Positions 42,979-53,098 of a stretch of 64,000 nucleotides of DNA are shown here, piece after piece (the first letter of the stretch is position 1; each line of letters begins with the position of its first letter). This stretch comes from UBA9980 sp964436235. Its GTDB lineage: Bacteria > Muiribacteriota > UBA9980. Made by a program: the position numbers and the translations under genes. The notes below the pieces were generated by a model. It was not told where the DNA came from, made no database searches, and saw only the letters and a program-made list of their open reading frames with translations. Where the stretch lies: the NCBI GenBank assembly GCA_964436235.1, contig CAYTCW010000006.1:1-64000 (forward strand). The letters run 5' to 3'.

Positions 42979-44010
42979 TTAAACATGGCTTTTTACGGCA
43001 TTTATCAATTCGTCCGCCTGTATCGTCGAAGTGCCGAGCTTGGCGACGACCTCGCCGGCGGCTATATTGGCAATCAGGGCGGCGTTTATATAATCGGCCC
43101 CGGCCGCGAGCGCCAGCGTGAAAACGGATATCACCGTATCGCCGGCGCCGGTAACGTCGTAAACCGCGCGGGCGCAAGCCGGAAACATATAAGCCTTGCG
43201 CTCATGCGTAAAAAGACACATGCCGCTTTCTCCAAGAGTCACTAAAAGCGAATCGAGCGAAAGATCGTTTAATACGGCGCGGCCTCCGGCCGCTAATTTT
43301 TCATCGTCTTCGACTTCATAACCGAGAACCTCTGAAATTTCTTTGCGGTTCGGAGTAATGCAGCTTACTCCCCTGTAATGATAAAAGTTAGAAACTTTAG
43401 GATCTACGTTGATTATTTTATTATGCTTTTTAATTATCGGAAGCGCTTCATCGAGCAGTTGTTTATTTATAAAACCTTTCGCATAGTCGGAAATAATTAC
43501 CGCGTCGTAATTTTTGATATTATCGCTTAGATAGCCTATTACTTTTCTTCTTATTGCTTCGCTTATATCTTCTTTTCTTTCTATATCGGTGCGCGCAATC
43601 TGCTGATTATGGGCTATTATTCGGGTTTTAAGCGTGGTCGGACGCGAATCGTCGCTGAAAACGGCGTCGGAGTTAACCCCGCAGCGGCCGCATTCTTCAC
43701 GCGCGAGTCTTCCGATGCCGTCGCGCCCGCTTACCGCGCATATGCTCACTGACGCCCCTAACCGGCCGAGGTTGTTAGCGACGTTCGCGGCGCCGCCAAG
43801 GCGGTATTCGCGCTTTGAGACCTCTACGACCGGCACCGGAGCTTCCGGCGATATTCGCCGGCAGCGGCCGATGAGATATTCATCTATCATTAAATCGCCC
43901 ATTACAAGTATTTTAGTTCTGGCGAATTTTTTAACGATCTTTTTATAATCGACCGAAATGTCTTTGATTTCGCACCTGATTATATTAGCCGGATGTTTTT
44001 TACTTCCCAC
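42979..44010 (-). CDS. rfaE1: D-glycero-beta-D-manno-heptose-7-phosphate kinase (RfaE domain I)
   Basis: 343 residues of the PfkB ribokinase family. Seen: MGDLMIDEYLIGRCRRISPEAPVPVVEV and the substrate loop RLGGAANVANNLGRLGA, both specific to RfaE/HldE, and the C-terminal AVYDVTGAGDTVISVFTLALAAGA with the catalytic Asp. It makes heptose-1,7-bisphosphate. The nucleotidyltransferase half is encoded separately (8388 and 11323). GTG start with AAGG upstream. It follows the FnIII gene by 17 bases. Confidence 0.92.
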   Translation of the reverse strand: MGSKKHPANIIRCEIKDISVDYKKIVKKFARTKILVMGDLMIDEYLIGRCRRISPEAPVPVVEVSKREYRLGGAANVANNLGRLGASVSICAVSGRDGIGRLAREECGRCGVNSDAVFSDDSRPTTLKTRIIAHNQQIARTDIERKEDISEAIRRKVIGYLSDNIKNYDAVIISDYAKGFINKQLLDEALPIIKKHNKIINVDPKVSNFYHYRGVSCITPNRKEISEVLGYEVEDDEKLAAGGRAVLNDLSLDSLLVTLGESGMCLFTHERKAYMFPACARAVYDVTGAGDTVISVFTLALAAGADYINAALIANIAAGEVVAKLGTSTIQADELINAVKSHV

Positions 44011-44027
44011 CTGAAACCTTCTTTCGT

Positions 44028-46508
44028 TTATTTTTTAATATTAAGTTCAAGATTTTTTGGCTTTTTGATATTACGGGCGAATTTATACCAGGCCTTCCAG
44101 TGCTTTTTATCGAAGCTGTAACTTTGCATAAGCTCGTTGTCGTCGAGATTATATGAAAAAAGATAATAGCCTTTATCATCGGCCGTAACGCAATACTTAC
44201 TCATATCAGAATCCGACTGCGGCGGCGCGACTTTAAGGCCGCACGGCGCCCATCTTAAAAACGATTCAAGATCGCGGCTGATATTATGATAAACCGAACG
44301 CGTAAGAGGATTATACGAAAAACACATAATCGAATTTTCATCTTTTTCAAACGAAATATAACAGCGCGAGCCGAAATTCGGCGGCAGTTCGACGCGGTTG
44401 AAAAGCAGCCGCCAGTCGGGAAATGTTTTTTCATCAGCCGAATTCATAAAAAACAGATCGAGAGTTTGAGGATTATACGAAAATATTAAAAAGCCTTTTA
44501 TCCATTTTTGAACCGATAATTGAGTCATTTTGCCCATATTCGGCGGGAGCGGAAATTTTACGGAGCCCGACCACTGCGTCCAGGATATATTATCGGCGCT
44601 TTTGGAATAAGAAAGACTCATTTCATTTAAATTGACGGAAAAGCAATATGTATATGGCCTATTTTCGATATAGGCCCTCGAAAAAGAAATCTGGTTGGAA
44701 AACTTCGCGGTTGCTGATTTTTCATCGGAAGCCACCGATTCGTTGAGCGATTCGTCGAAAGCGGATATCCTGTAAAAATATTTTACTCCATAGTCGAGAT
44801 TGATATCTTCAAATTCGCTCTGGCCGGGCTTTTTAATTTCGGCGATAAGCGAATATTTATCCTGCGAATCGGCGCGCCTGTAAATATAATAGCCAAGAAG
44901 ATCGCGGTCTTTCTTATTCGGCTTCCACTTAAGAACGGTTTTAGCGATACGCGAAGACGCGCTGAAGCCCGATACTTTTTCGGGCGGGGTTTTATCGCGC
45001 GGTATGCCTTCGCCCGTCTGAGACGCCTTGCTCTCATTGCCCTTATTATCGTAGGCGACTACGAAGTAATAGTAAGCCATAGCGTTATACAGGCCGTCAT
45101 CTATATATTCGTAAATAACCGGATAAAATTTATCTATGGAATGCGGCCCCCGGCCGCCGGACTTTTGCTTTTCGGCCGAAAAAAGCTGGACTGCGGATTT
45201 TTTAGGTTTTTTAATATCGGCCACAGCTATATATTTAGGAAAAGCGCTCGATTTACGATAAATTCTGTAACCTGAAAGGTCTTTATCAAAATCGGGCACT
45301 GAAGCCCATTCTATTTTATTTGCGGCATTCATCGCGCTTACTTTTATGTACGACGGCGCGGCCGGCGGCATGAAATCGACGGGCGCCCCCTTTACTTCGA
45401 AGGCCTGAGCCGATTCGTTTCCGCTGTAATCAACGGCCGAAACGCTGAAATAATAAATTTTACCGTTTTTAATATCTTTAACCTGATAGCTGTTAATAAA
45501 TGAATCTTTAGCGGGAGTTTTCACTAATAATTTAAGTTTATTAGAAGGAGACGGTTCGCCTTCGCAGAAATATATTTTATAAGCCTCGCAGTCTTCGTCC
45601 GCGGAGCGCTCCCATGCGATAGTTACCATATTATTGCCCGGCTCTGCCCTTAAATTATGCGGGACCACAGGCGCTTTCAAATCCTTCGGCCGGCCGATCG
45701 CTTCGTTTGATTCGCGGCTTAAATTTCCGCTTTTATCGACGATTCTGATCATATAGCTATAACTTTTTCCATTTACGATTTCAGAATCGATAAAGGTGCA
45801 TATGCCGCTCTGCCTTACCCTTGAAATTATCTCGTGCTCCTGGCCCTGCAGCAGAGGCGCTCTTAAAACCTGATATTCGTAAAAATCGTTTTTAGTATAA
45901 GGCTTCCATGATATTCTAACGAAGCCGTCGCCGTTTTCGATCGAAGGCTTTTCGGGACGGGCCGGCCTGTTAATATCGCGCGCCATAGCTTGAAACTGAG
46001 GCAAAAAATCGTTGTCGCCGCCGTCGGAGTCAACGAGCTTGATAGTGTAGTAATAAACTACCCCGTTTTTAAGTTCGAAATCTTCATACTTATAATAGCC
46101 GGAAGAATCCGCATCGATTTTGGCAAGAAGGACGAAATTCATATAACGGTTCTTCGACTTATAAATATGAAAGCCCGCCGCGGCTTTTGAACGCGCCTTG
46201 ATGCTCGCCGCGAACAGATCGTTTTTTTTAGGGCCGCGCCAGCGTATTACTATTTTTTCTTCGACCTCTTCAATAACTATGCGGCCGTCTTCGATTAATT
46301 TTTGAGTCGTAAGTCCGATATCGCCGGAGTCCGTGTCAGTATCGCTCAATATATCTTTAAACGAAGGCGCGGCCGGCTTATCGGCGAACGCCCGCGAAGA
46401 ATACACGGAAATTAAGGGAATAAAAGCGATTGCCAGAAATGCCGCCGCCAATATAAATAATAAATATTTAGCCGTAAAAATATTACTTTCAGACGGTCTT
46501 TTAAACAT
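44028..46508 (-). CDS. Exported protein with five fibronectin type III domains
   Basis: 826 residues. A helix at about 12-38 anchors or exports it. Five FnIII-like domains follow between residues 75 and 600, each with a Trp or Trp-like residue in strand B (VRISWKPY, VTIAWERS, NKIEWASV, TVLKWKPN) and a Y.IYR strand C (YRIYRKSS, YYIYRRAD). The last 200 residues are beta-rich, with WTQWSG, WRLLFN and a threefold FSYNP motif (fold not recognised, perhaps beta-propeller-like). Found between a lytic transglycosylase and a heptose kinase; likely a periplasmic or outer surface protein. Confidence 0.82.
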   Translation of the reverse strand: MFKRPSESNIFTAKYLLFILAAAFLAIAFIPLISVYSSRAFADKPAAPSFKDILSDTDTDSGDIGLTTQKLIEDGRIVIEEVEEKIVIRWRGPKKNDLFAASIKARSKAAAGFHIYKSKNRYMNFVLLAKIDADSSGYYKYEDFELKNGVVYYYTIKLVDSDGGDNDFLPQFQAMARDINRPARPEKPSIENGDGFVRISWKPYTKNDFYEYQVLRAPLLQGQEHEIISRVRQSGICTFIDSEIVNGKSYSYMIRIVDKSGNLSRESNEAIGRPKDLKAPVVPHNLRAEPGNNMVTIAWERSADEDCEAYKIYFCEGEPSPSNKLKLLVKTPAKDSFINSYQVKDIKNGKIYYFSVSAVDYSGNESAQAFEVKGAPVDFMPPAAPSYIKVSAMNAANKIEWASVPDFDKDLSGYRIYRKSSAFPKYIAVADIKKPKKSAVQLFSAEKQKSGGRGPHSIDKFYPVIYEYIDDGLYNAMAYYYFVVAYDNKGNESKASQTGEGIPRDKTPPEKVSGFSASSRIAKTVLKWKPNKKDRDLLGYYIYRRADSQDKYSLIAEIKKPGQSEFEDINLDYGVKYFYRISAFDESLNESVASDEKSATAKFSNQISFSRAYIENRPYTYCFSVNLNEMSLSYSKSADNISWTQWSGSVKFPLPPNMGKMTQLSVQKWIKGFLIFSYNPQTLDLFFMNSADEKTFPDWRLLFNRVELPPNFGSRCYISFEKDENSIMCFSYNPLTRSVYHNISRDLESFLRWAPCGLKVAPPQSDSDMSKYCVTADDKGYYLFSYNLDDNELMQSYSFDKKHWKAWYKFARNIKKPKNLELNIKK

Positions 46509-46516
46509 AAATTTAT

Positions 46517-47929
46517 TTAATACCTTTCCATAAATCTGTGCACTTTAGCCGAATAACGATGAGCCTGCGCGCAATCCATATTACCCTGCCCGGCGTTATA
46601 ATGGCGAAGAGTTTTATCGTAATTTCCGTTATACTTGACCAAATATTTATGCAGTTTTTTGCATGTGTATTTTATATTCGTTTCAGGATCGAATAAATTG
46701 ACGCCGCGGGCAAAATCATCCACCGATTCCTGCATAAAGCCTATAACATACGATCCGTCACGCGGATAGGTACGCATATTAAGCGATATATTCACCCTGC
46801 CCTGCTTCATTTGCACGGCGGAAGATTCCACCTCTATAAGCGCCCGCAGAAGTTTTTTAGCTGTATTAAAACTGATTACGCCTTTTTTGCCGCCGCTTTT
46901 TTTAGACGGAATTTGCGGGTCTGAATGTCCGGGAAATATGGTTCCATAGGCTAAAAGATTGGCGCCTTCGTTAATCCAGCGGCCGAAGTCTTTATGAGTT
47001 TTAGATAAATTACCGCTGTCATATTTTTCAATGACTTCATTGATGAAGCTGCCTACTATAAACAGTGCCATTTTTGTTCGTTCGTCGAGCGAATCGCCAC
47101 CCTCCCGATTTTTTGAACCGGTTTTATTCTTAACGCTTCGGGCTTTTTTTAAATGCGGAATATACAAAGTTTTAAACATAGTCAACGAACTTAGATTTAC
47201 CCGCCTCATTATTTCTAAAGCGAGCTTCATGTCTATGCCGTGATGGCTTTCAGGCAAATTAATCGAATATTTATTCTTTTTTCGTGGATTAGCTTTCTTA
47301 TGTTCTTCAAAATCTTTCTTAACGTCCGCGGCTAATTTTTTTATTTCATTTATTTTTGATTTTTTAACGGCGGCATCGATTTTTTCCACGGTATTGCTTT
47401 TTTCTGCATTGTTGCTTTTTTCTAATGAAATACCGCCGACCTTATATTTTTTTGAATTAATTATAATTTCATCGGTAGCGATATTTAAAGTTTTTAAGTT
47501 CAAATCTTTCGGCGGCAATACTTTTTGTGTATCCGGCTTTTTATTTTTTTTGTCAGCCGGTTTCTTACTTTTTTTATCAGCTGGTTTCTTCTTTTTATCA
47601 GCCGGTTTCTTTTTACTATCTTTCGATTTTTCAGCTTTCTTTTTCACTTTTTTTTCAACGGACGCTTTGTTTTTTTTATCTTTAACGCCGCTATTTTTTT
47701 TAACGCTTTCTTTACTTTGCTTTTTATTTTTACTTTCGCGCTTTTCGATTTTTTTTTCAGTGCCGCCGCCCGAACCGGAGCCGGCGGCAGCCGGGGCTCC
47801 GACAACCGTCACGGTTGCAACAAAAATAATAGCCAGCAAAACAAATATAGTTCTGATAAAGATAAATTTTAATGCCGGCGACAAAATTTTATAACGATCA
47901 AGCGCAAATGAAATAATGCGTTTCTTCAT
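46517..47929 (-). CDS. Exported lytic transglycosylase-like protein (SLT fold) with Lys-rich linker
   Basis: 470 residues from ATG 47927-47929 behind GGGGGA. A membrane helix at about 20-45 is followed by a strongly basic low-complexity region (about 48-140, repeated KKPADKK) and a helical region. The C-terminal 120 residues carry the SLT pattern: RALIEVESS (catalytic Glu), SYVIGFMQESVDDF, DPETNIKYTCKKLHKYL, and LRHYNAGQGNM. Members cut the glycan strand to make anhydromuropeptides. Basic linker may hold it to anionic wall polymers. The repeats vary by slippage. It could serve flagellar rod passage, since FlgJ here has no enzyme domain (inference). Confidence 0.8.
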   Translation of the reverse strand: MKKRIISFALDRYKILSPALKFIFIRTIFVLLAIIFVATVTVVGAPAAAGSGSGGGTEKKIEKRESKNKKQSKESVKKNSGVKDKKNKASVEKKVKKKAEKSKDSKKKPADKKKKPADKKSKKPADKKNKKPDTQKVLPPKDLNLKTLNIATDEIIINSKKYKVGGISLEKSNNAEKSNTVEKIDAAVKKSKINEIKKLAADVKKDFEEHKKANPRKKNKYSINLPESHHGIDMKLALEIMRRVNLSSLTMFKTLYIPHLKKARSVKNKTGSKNREGGDSLDERTKMALFIVGSFINEVIEKYDSGNLSKTHKDFGRWINEGANLLAYGTIFPGHSDPQIPSKKSGGKKGVISFNTAKKLLRALIEVESSAVQMKQGRVNISLNMRTYPRDGSYVIGFMQESVDDFARGVNLFDPETNIKYTCKKLHKYLVKYNGNYDKTLRHYNAGQGNMDCAQAHRYSAKVHRFMERY

Positions 47930-48124
47930 ACTTTCCCCCAACCATATATTTTAACGAACCGCATTTGCCGCTGTTTTTTCAAAAATCCACCTTAAAATAA
48001 ATGAGCGCATCAACTTACTACAAAACGAAACGCGTCATTAATAAAAAACGCCAGACTTTAGCAAAATAACGGTTTACTTACAAAACCGGACTGCTAAAAA
48101 CTGACGGCTGTGATAATAATAAAA

Positions 48125-48208
48125 TGCCGAAGCCCGGACTTGAACCGGGACGGAGTTGCCCCCAGTGGATTTTGAGTCCACCGCGTCTGCCAATTTCACC
48201 ACTTCGGC
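48125..48208 (-). tRNA. tRNA-Leu (anticodon CAA)
   Basis: On the minus strand an 84-base type II tRNA: acceptor stem GCCGAAG/CTTCGGC, discriminator A, D-loop with TTGGCAGACGC, anticodon stem GTGGA/TCCAC around loop CTCAAAA (anticodon CAA), long variable arm TGGGGGCAACTCCG, T-arm CCGGTTCAAGTCCGG. No CCA is encoded. Confidence 0.95.
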
Positions 48209-48237
48209 ATAACCTATACTTTCAGGTTAATGTTAAT

Positions 48238-48266
48238 AATATATCACAATTTAAAATTCAAGTCAA
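48238..48266 (-). promoter_or_regulatory. Promoter for tRNA-Leu
   Basis: Minus strand: TTGACT (48266-48261), 17-base spacer ending TGA, TATATT (48243-48238), an extended -10. Start expected about 22 bases before the tRNA. Confidence 0.65.
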
Positions 48267-48389
48267 TGATTTTTTTGATTTTTATTGATTTTTGTTATAA
48301 ATTTTCAGTTTAATTTTCATCGGCAAAAATAGTTATAGTCATTTTATACACTAATGTTATCCATTAAAATTATTACCTTAAAATCGCAC

Positions 48390-48428
48390 AAAAAAAGACG
48401 CCCCTTATTTTGCGGGGCGTCTTTTTTT
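48390..48428. terminator. Bidirectional rho-independent terminator
   Basis: GACGCCCC (48397-48404) pairs with GGGGCGTC (48414-48421) with an A7 run before and a T7 run after, so both strands terminate. It ends the clostripain gene. Confidence 0.92.
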
Positions 48429-48486
48429 ATTATAGGTCTTTATTTTTCAATATCCGTAAGATTGTATAACCTTTCGGAATACCGAA

Positions 48487-49797
48487 TTAGTATATCATCG
48501 GATCGAGGGGCGGCCAGTGAGGATGAACGCCGGGCATACCGGGCATATTGGGATACGAAGGATAGTAATTGCCGCTATTAGTCGAAGGAGCGACCGACGG
48601 AGCCGGAGTTTCGGCAACCGCGGGAACCGCTGCTTTCATGAGCATCTGAACCATTTCATCCCACTTATATTCGCTGAATTTAAGCGTTGAATATTTTGAA
48701 TTCCATGAGCTTTTCGGGAAGAATATAGCGATACCGGTCGAATTTTTGGTTGCATAGCCGGTTACATTATTCTGAACTACGGCTTTTTCATAAGCCATTA
48801 AAAGTTCCGCGCCGGTTTCTTTAACTTTAGCGTCAGCGGTTTTGTCGAGTATAAGTTTTACGACATGGCCGAGATCTACGTTTTCAGGATAAGCATATTT
48901 CTGAACTACGTTAAGAGCGTCTTTAGCGATTTTAGCTTCAGCGGGAGTATTGATTGCATCCATTAAAGCTACCGCGAATTTATTTATAGCTTCAGCGAGA
49001 GCATCCATTTTAGCGAGAACAACAGCCGACTGAGTCGTCGATTTGCCCTGATAGCTCTGAGCGTATGCCTGAGGTATCAGTTTAGCGAATTCAAGAGCGC
49101 TCATCGAAGGGTTTTTAACTAAAGGAAGGCATACTAAGTGATAAGGCCAGCCGTCGCCGGGTTCGGTTTCTTCGGAAGCAACCATGTAAAGAACGTTTTC
49201 ACGAACTTCGTAAGCAACTTCTACCATCTGCATGAGGCATGCATCCATCGCCAGAACGTCTAATTTCTTGCCGAGAACGCCTGCTATCGACTGCATTGCG
49301 GTACCAAGCTGAGCGGTGCTTATGTGATTTCCGGACTGATCGTCGTAGGAAATGCCTTTAGCTACTTCAGCGCTTCTTTTTTTCCAGCCTGCGCCGTGGT
49401 TCCATATTACAAGCGCGTAATTTTCAGCGGGATAATTTTCTTTTGACCATTTTACGAAGTTAACCATTTCTTTGTAATCGCCCATATCGGCTTCGCCCAT
49501 ATTCTGGACCATTTTCGAAGTGAGGCCCCAGTCATCGGCCGTAGCGTCTGCCGCGCGGCTCGTAGGAACATATCTTCTTGTTTCTTTTTTGAAACGGTCT
49601 AACTGAACGACGATATTAACGTCTTTGCTTAAGCCGACTTTTTCCATTTCCTGTACGTCTATAACGCCAAAACGATCGAGATTGTTGTCGGCATTAAGAA
49701 ACACCATAAATGTCCACTGAGCTTTTTCAGCAGCAAACACCGTTGAACTCATCACAAAAACAGCCATCAGAGCAACTAATAAACCTAACTTCTTCAT
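48487..49797 (-). CDS. Secreted clostripain-family (C11) cysteine protease
   Basis: 436 residues. The signal peptide ends after residue 22 (VFA|AEKAQ). Catalytic His134 is in WNHGAGW and catalytic Cys187 in MDACLM, the C11 dyad; SEETEPGDGWPY is another family motif. The last 40 residues are Pro/Ser/Tyr-rich, ending GVHPHWPPLDPMIY. Alanine is mostly GCT and other codons are less GC-rich than in neighbours, suggesting strong expression, which fits its consensus-like promoter and own terminator. Activation by internal cleavage (as in clostripain) is possible; target unknown. Confidence 0.92.
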   Translation of the reverse strand: MKKLGLLVALMAVFVMSSTVFAAEKAQWTFMVFLNADNNLDRFGVIDVQEMEKVGLSKDVNIVVQLDRFKKETRRYVPTSRAADATADDWGLTSKMVQNMGEADMGDYKEMVNFVKWSKENYPAENYALVIWNHGAGWKKRSAEVAKGISYDDQSGNHISTAQLGTAMQSIAGVLGKKLDVLAMDACLMQMVEVAYEVRENVLYMVASEETEPGDGWPYHLVCLPLVKNPSMSALEFAKLIPQAYAQSYQGKSTTQSAVVLAKMDALAEAINKFAVALMDAINTPAEAKIAKDALNVVQKYAYPENVDLGHVVKLILDKTADAKVKETGAELLMAYEKAVVQNNVTGYATKNSTGIAIFFPKSSWNSKYSTLKFSEYKWDEMVQMLMKAAVPAVAETPAPSVAPSTNSGNYYPSYPNMPGMPGVHPHWPPLDPMIY

Positions 49798-49846
49798 TAA
49801 AATCCCCCTTTATTTTTTTGTAGACTTTGTAAAATCACACAAAATG

Positions 49847-49875
49847 ATTATACTAAAAAAAAAAGACTTTGTAAA
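49847..49875 (-). promoter_or_regulatory. Strong promoter of the clostripain gene
   Basis: Minus strand: TTTACA (49875-49870), 17-base spacer with a T10 tract, TATAAT (49852-49847). The -35 lies in a TTTACAAAGTCT element that recurs downstream near 49823. Confidence 0.8.
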
Positions 49876-49925
49876 GTTTTTTTGAACTTTTTTTATTTTT
49901 TTTTTGCTTATTTTCGATTGATTTT

Positions 49926-52869
49926 TTAATTAGACGATATATAACCGGATATCAACTGCGCAATTTCAACTTCTCCAAGAGATTTTGCCAGCGCTAATGG
50001 CGTAATTCCCGTTTCGTCTATCGTATTTGCGTCAGCGCCGTTTACAAGAAGGAGATTAACTAATTCGATATATTTACAATTAACCGAATGAGTCAGGGCC
50101 GACCATCCCTTTTTATCGCGCAAATTTAAATCGGCATTGCACTGAATTAAAAGCGCGAGAACGTCTTTACGGCCTTTTAAAACGGCGTTCATAAGGGGCG
50201 TAAGACCGTTAGCGCCCGTGGCGTTTACATCGGCGCCGTGATCGATGAGAAGTTTTACGATATCTATATTTCCATAAGCGGAAGCTAATGTAAGCGCGGT
50301 ATCGTTTTCGTAAAATAATATATTAACGTTAGCGCCGCGTTCTAATAAAATTTTAACTATTTCAACCCGTCCTTCGACTATCGCGCTCATCAAAACGCCG
50401 TTGTTATCGTCGAATGCGAGGTTAAAATCGGGCATTTTAGAAAGTATAAGCTCGACTATGCCTATCAGGCCGTGCTCGATAGCAAGCGTCAGAGCGCTGT
50501 TGCCGGCCCGGTCTTCCGCTTTCAGCGAAGCGCCTTTATCGATAATCATTTCGGCCAGCGCAGCGTTTCCGGCCGCTATAGCCTCCAGCAGAGCGCACGA
50601 ATTATTTTTATCCTCCAGATTGACGTCGGCGCCGTTATTAATTAAAAGCTCGGCCAGCGAAAAATTTTTGCGGGCGATAGCGCGGCAAAGCAGCGAACGG
50701 CCCTTTGAATCCAGCAGATTAACGTCGGCGCCCGCGCCGATTAATATTTCTACGCATCCCGAATGGCCTCCGTTGGCCGCCCACATCAAGGCGTTGTAGC
50801 CGTAATTGTCTAACGCGTTAATATCTGCGCCGAGCTCGATAAGGATTTTGATGGCTTCTTTTCTGCCGTGATAAGCCGCGGCCAGAAGCGGATACATGCC
50901 GTTCGGCGCGCCGCGGTTTACGTCCGCGCCCCTATCCGCAAGATACCTTATGCAATCGGCATGACCGGCCGCCGCAGCCAGGATAAGCGGCGTTTCGCTA
51001 TCCGAAACCGGCTCGTTCAAATCGAAATTCGCGCCGATAACTAACTTAAGAATATTTGCGTTGCCGCCCGCAACGGCATTTTTTATCATTGCGACGCGCT
51101 CGGCGTTAGTGATTATTGTATTGTTTATTTTTTGAAGAAGCAATTCAGCAATTTCGGCGTAACCTTTTTCAATCGCATGACTTAAAGCCGTATTGCCCGC
51201 CTTGTCTTCGATGCTTACAAGCGCTCCGCCGTTCAATAATATCCTGACGGTTTCTATATGGCCCCTGTCGGCGGCCGCCATCAATGCCGTAACGCCGTTT
51301 TTATCTTTAAGGTTAAGGTTCGATTCGCGATTTATCAAAAGTTTAATTATCTGATCGTGGCCTTTATACGCAGCCCGCATCAAAGCCGTGCGCCCTTTTA
51401 TATTTTTAAGATTGGTATTGGCGTTATGCGTGAGCAATAAATTAACGATTTCCACGTTATTTTTATATGATGCCGCCATCAGCGCCGTCCCCATATAATT
51501 TTCGGAAGAGTTTATATCCGCGCCGGCTTGAATAAGCAATTCGACTATTTGATAATAACCGTTCGCGGCAGCTATTATTAATGGAGTATTACCGTCGGCG
51601 TCTTTGGCGTTAAGCTCCACCGAATGAGATATAAACAGACGGACGGTTTCGGCGTCATTATGTAAAACCGCCCAGATAATAGGATATTGCGATTTGTAAT
51701 TACCCCGGCTGACATCCGCCCCGGCGCCGCATAAAATTTTAACTATTTCAAAATGCTTTTTTTCCGCCGCCGAAAGCAAAGCCGTGGTGCCGTCGTTAGA
51801 AATTTCATTTACGGCGGCCTGCTTAGATACCAGAAACGCGACTATTTCGGTAAAACCTTTAAAAGCCGCTCGCATTAAAACCGTACGGCCTTTTTTATTT
51901 TTGATGTCGATATTCACGCCCGCATTTACAAGTATTTTAACGGCTTCTATATGCCCGCCGAAAACCGCCCACATTAAAGCGCCGCTGCCATAGTTTTCAA
52001 GCGAATTCACGTCAGCGCCCTTCGAAATTAAATATTCGATTATATTAATATGCCCGCCGAGCGAAGCCCACATCAATGCCTGACTTCCCGATTTTTCGCG
52101 AAGAAATAAATTGGCGCCGGCCTCTACCAGAAGACGGACTATTTCATAAAAACCTTTATACGCGGCCCACACAAGCGCGGTCATTCCGTTATCTTTCTGA
52201 ATGTTAACATTAGCTCCATGCGAAAGCAAAAGCCTTACCGAGTCGATATTTCCCCTGAAAGCCGCCCAGATAAGGGCCGTGCTGCCGNNNNNNNNNNNNN
52301 NNNNNNNNNNNNNNNNNNNNNNNNNNNNNNNNNNNNNNNNNNNNNNNNNNNNNNNNNNNNNNNNNNNNNNNNNNNNNNNNNNNNNNNGCGCTTATAAGAA
52401 CGGTAGCCGCGTCGTAGTTAGCGCGATCGACGGCCACCATCAAAGCGCTTTGCTTCTTTTCATTGACGGAGTCGATATTTTCGCCTTCACTTATCAAATG
52501 GTTGAGTAAGGATATATCGTTTTCCGCGGCCGCCGCAAGCAGTTTAACTGAATTATCACGCGCCGGGCGGCTTTCAACTTTTTCGCCCGTCAATATATCT
52601 ATTATTTCAGGATTGTTTTTAGCCTTAGCGTACATTAGCGCGTCAAATCCCGCTTTGTCTTTAGGCTGAATCTTTGACCCGTTTTCCAATAACAGCTTTA
52701 CTAAATGAAAATTACCGCTTATAACCGCATGCATCAGCGGGGTAAGGCCTTCGCCGTCCGGCGCGTTCACATCGATATTTTTAGTGAGCATCATTTTAAC
52801 CAGATCTATATGTCCGCCTGCTATGGCCCATATCAACCCTATCGATCCGTAATTTTCTTCTTTCATCAT
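49926..52869 (-). CDS. Very long ankyrin-repeat protein (interrupted by the assembly gap)
   Basis: One gene read through the 100-N gap: the frame on the left side continues to the gap edge (GSTALIWAAFRGNIDSVRLLLSHGANV) and the right side gives the N-terminal 160 residues, so about 950 residues plus the missing part. Nearly all of it is ankyrin repeats (about 28 or more) of the form G.TAL..A...GH.EIV.LLL..GADVN. No signal peptide or membrane helix; likely cytosolic interaction scaffold. The second ATG (52864-52866) has better spacing to GGAGG than the first. Distinct seven-repeat blocks recur. The C-terminus is LALAKSLGEVEIAQLISGYISSN-like. Confidence 0.88.
52288..52387. other. Assembly gap, 100 N, inside the ankyrin gene
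   Basis: Exactly 100 N. Both flanks code for ankyrin repeats in the same gene but the frames do not meet across 100 bases, so the true gap is another length; repeat sequence probably broke the assembly. Confidence 0.97.
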
Positions 52870-53003
52870 TCCTCCAGCTTCAATGCACGACCCGATTCGC
52901 CCGTTTCAAATAAAAGGGTGATTTTTATTTCAAGATTTTTGTTTTTAAATTTTAAATGGAGACAGTTCCACAATCACAACGATTTGATGGTCTGACAATT
53001 CTA

Positions 53004-53032
53004 ATATTATAATTCTTATCAATAAAAGTCAA
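53004..53032 (-). promoter_or_regulatory. Promoter for the ankyrin gene
   Basis: Minus strand: TTGACT (53032-53027), 17-base spacer, TAATAT (53009-53004); a TATAAT with a 15-base spacer overlaps it. Leader about 130 bases. Confidence 0.5.
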
Positions 53033-53063
53033 GTATTTTTTATTTTAATAATTTTTAATAATA

Positions 53064-53092
53064 TTGAAATATTTACCTTGTTATGATATAAT
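53064..53092 (+). promoter_or_regulatory. Extended -10 promoter giving a leaderless HEAT mRNA
   Basis: TTGAAA (53064-53069), 17-base spacer ending TGA, TATAAT (53087-53092). The ATG at 53099 begins seven bases after the -10, exactly where transcription should start. Confidence 0.75.
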
Positions 53093-53098
53093 CAACCC

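Larger units (their letters stand above)
47930..48486. other. 557-base region: tRNA-Leu, its promoter and a bidirectional terminator
   Basis: No protein gene. It contains the tRNA gene at 48125-48208, the promoter just above it and the clostripain terminator at 48390-48428; the 195 bases between tRNA and the transglycosylase show no clear promoter. Confidence 0.8.

Noticed and set aside
52201..52509. Plus-strand frame spanning the second gap
   Set aside because: Runs through N bases; both sides code for ankyrin repeats on the minus strand.
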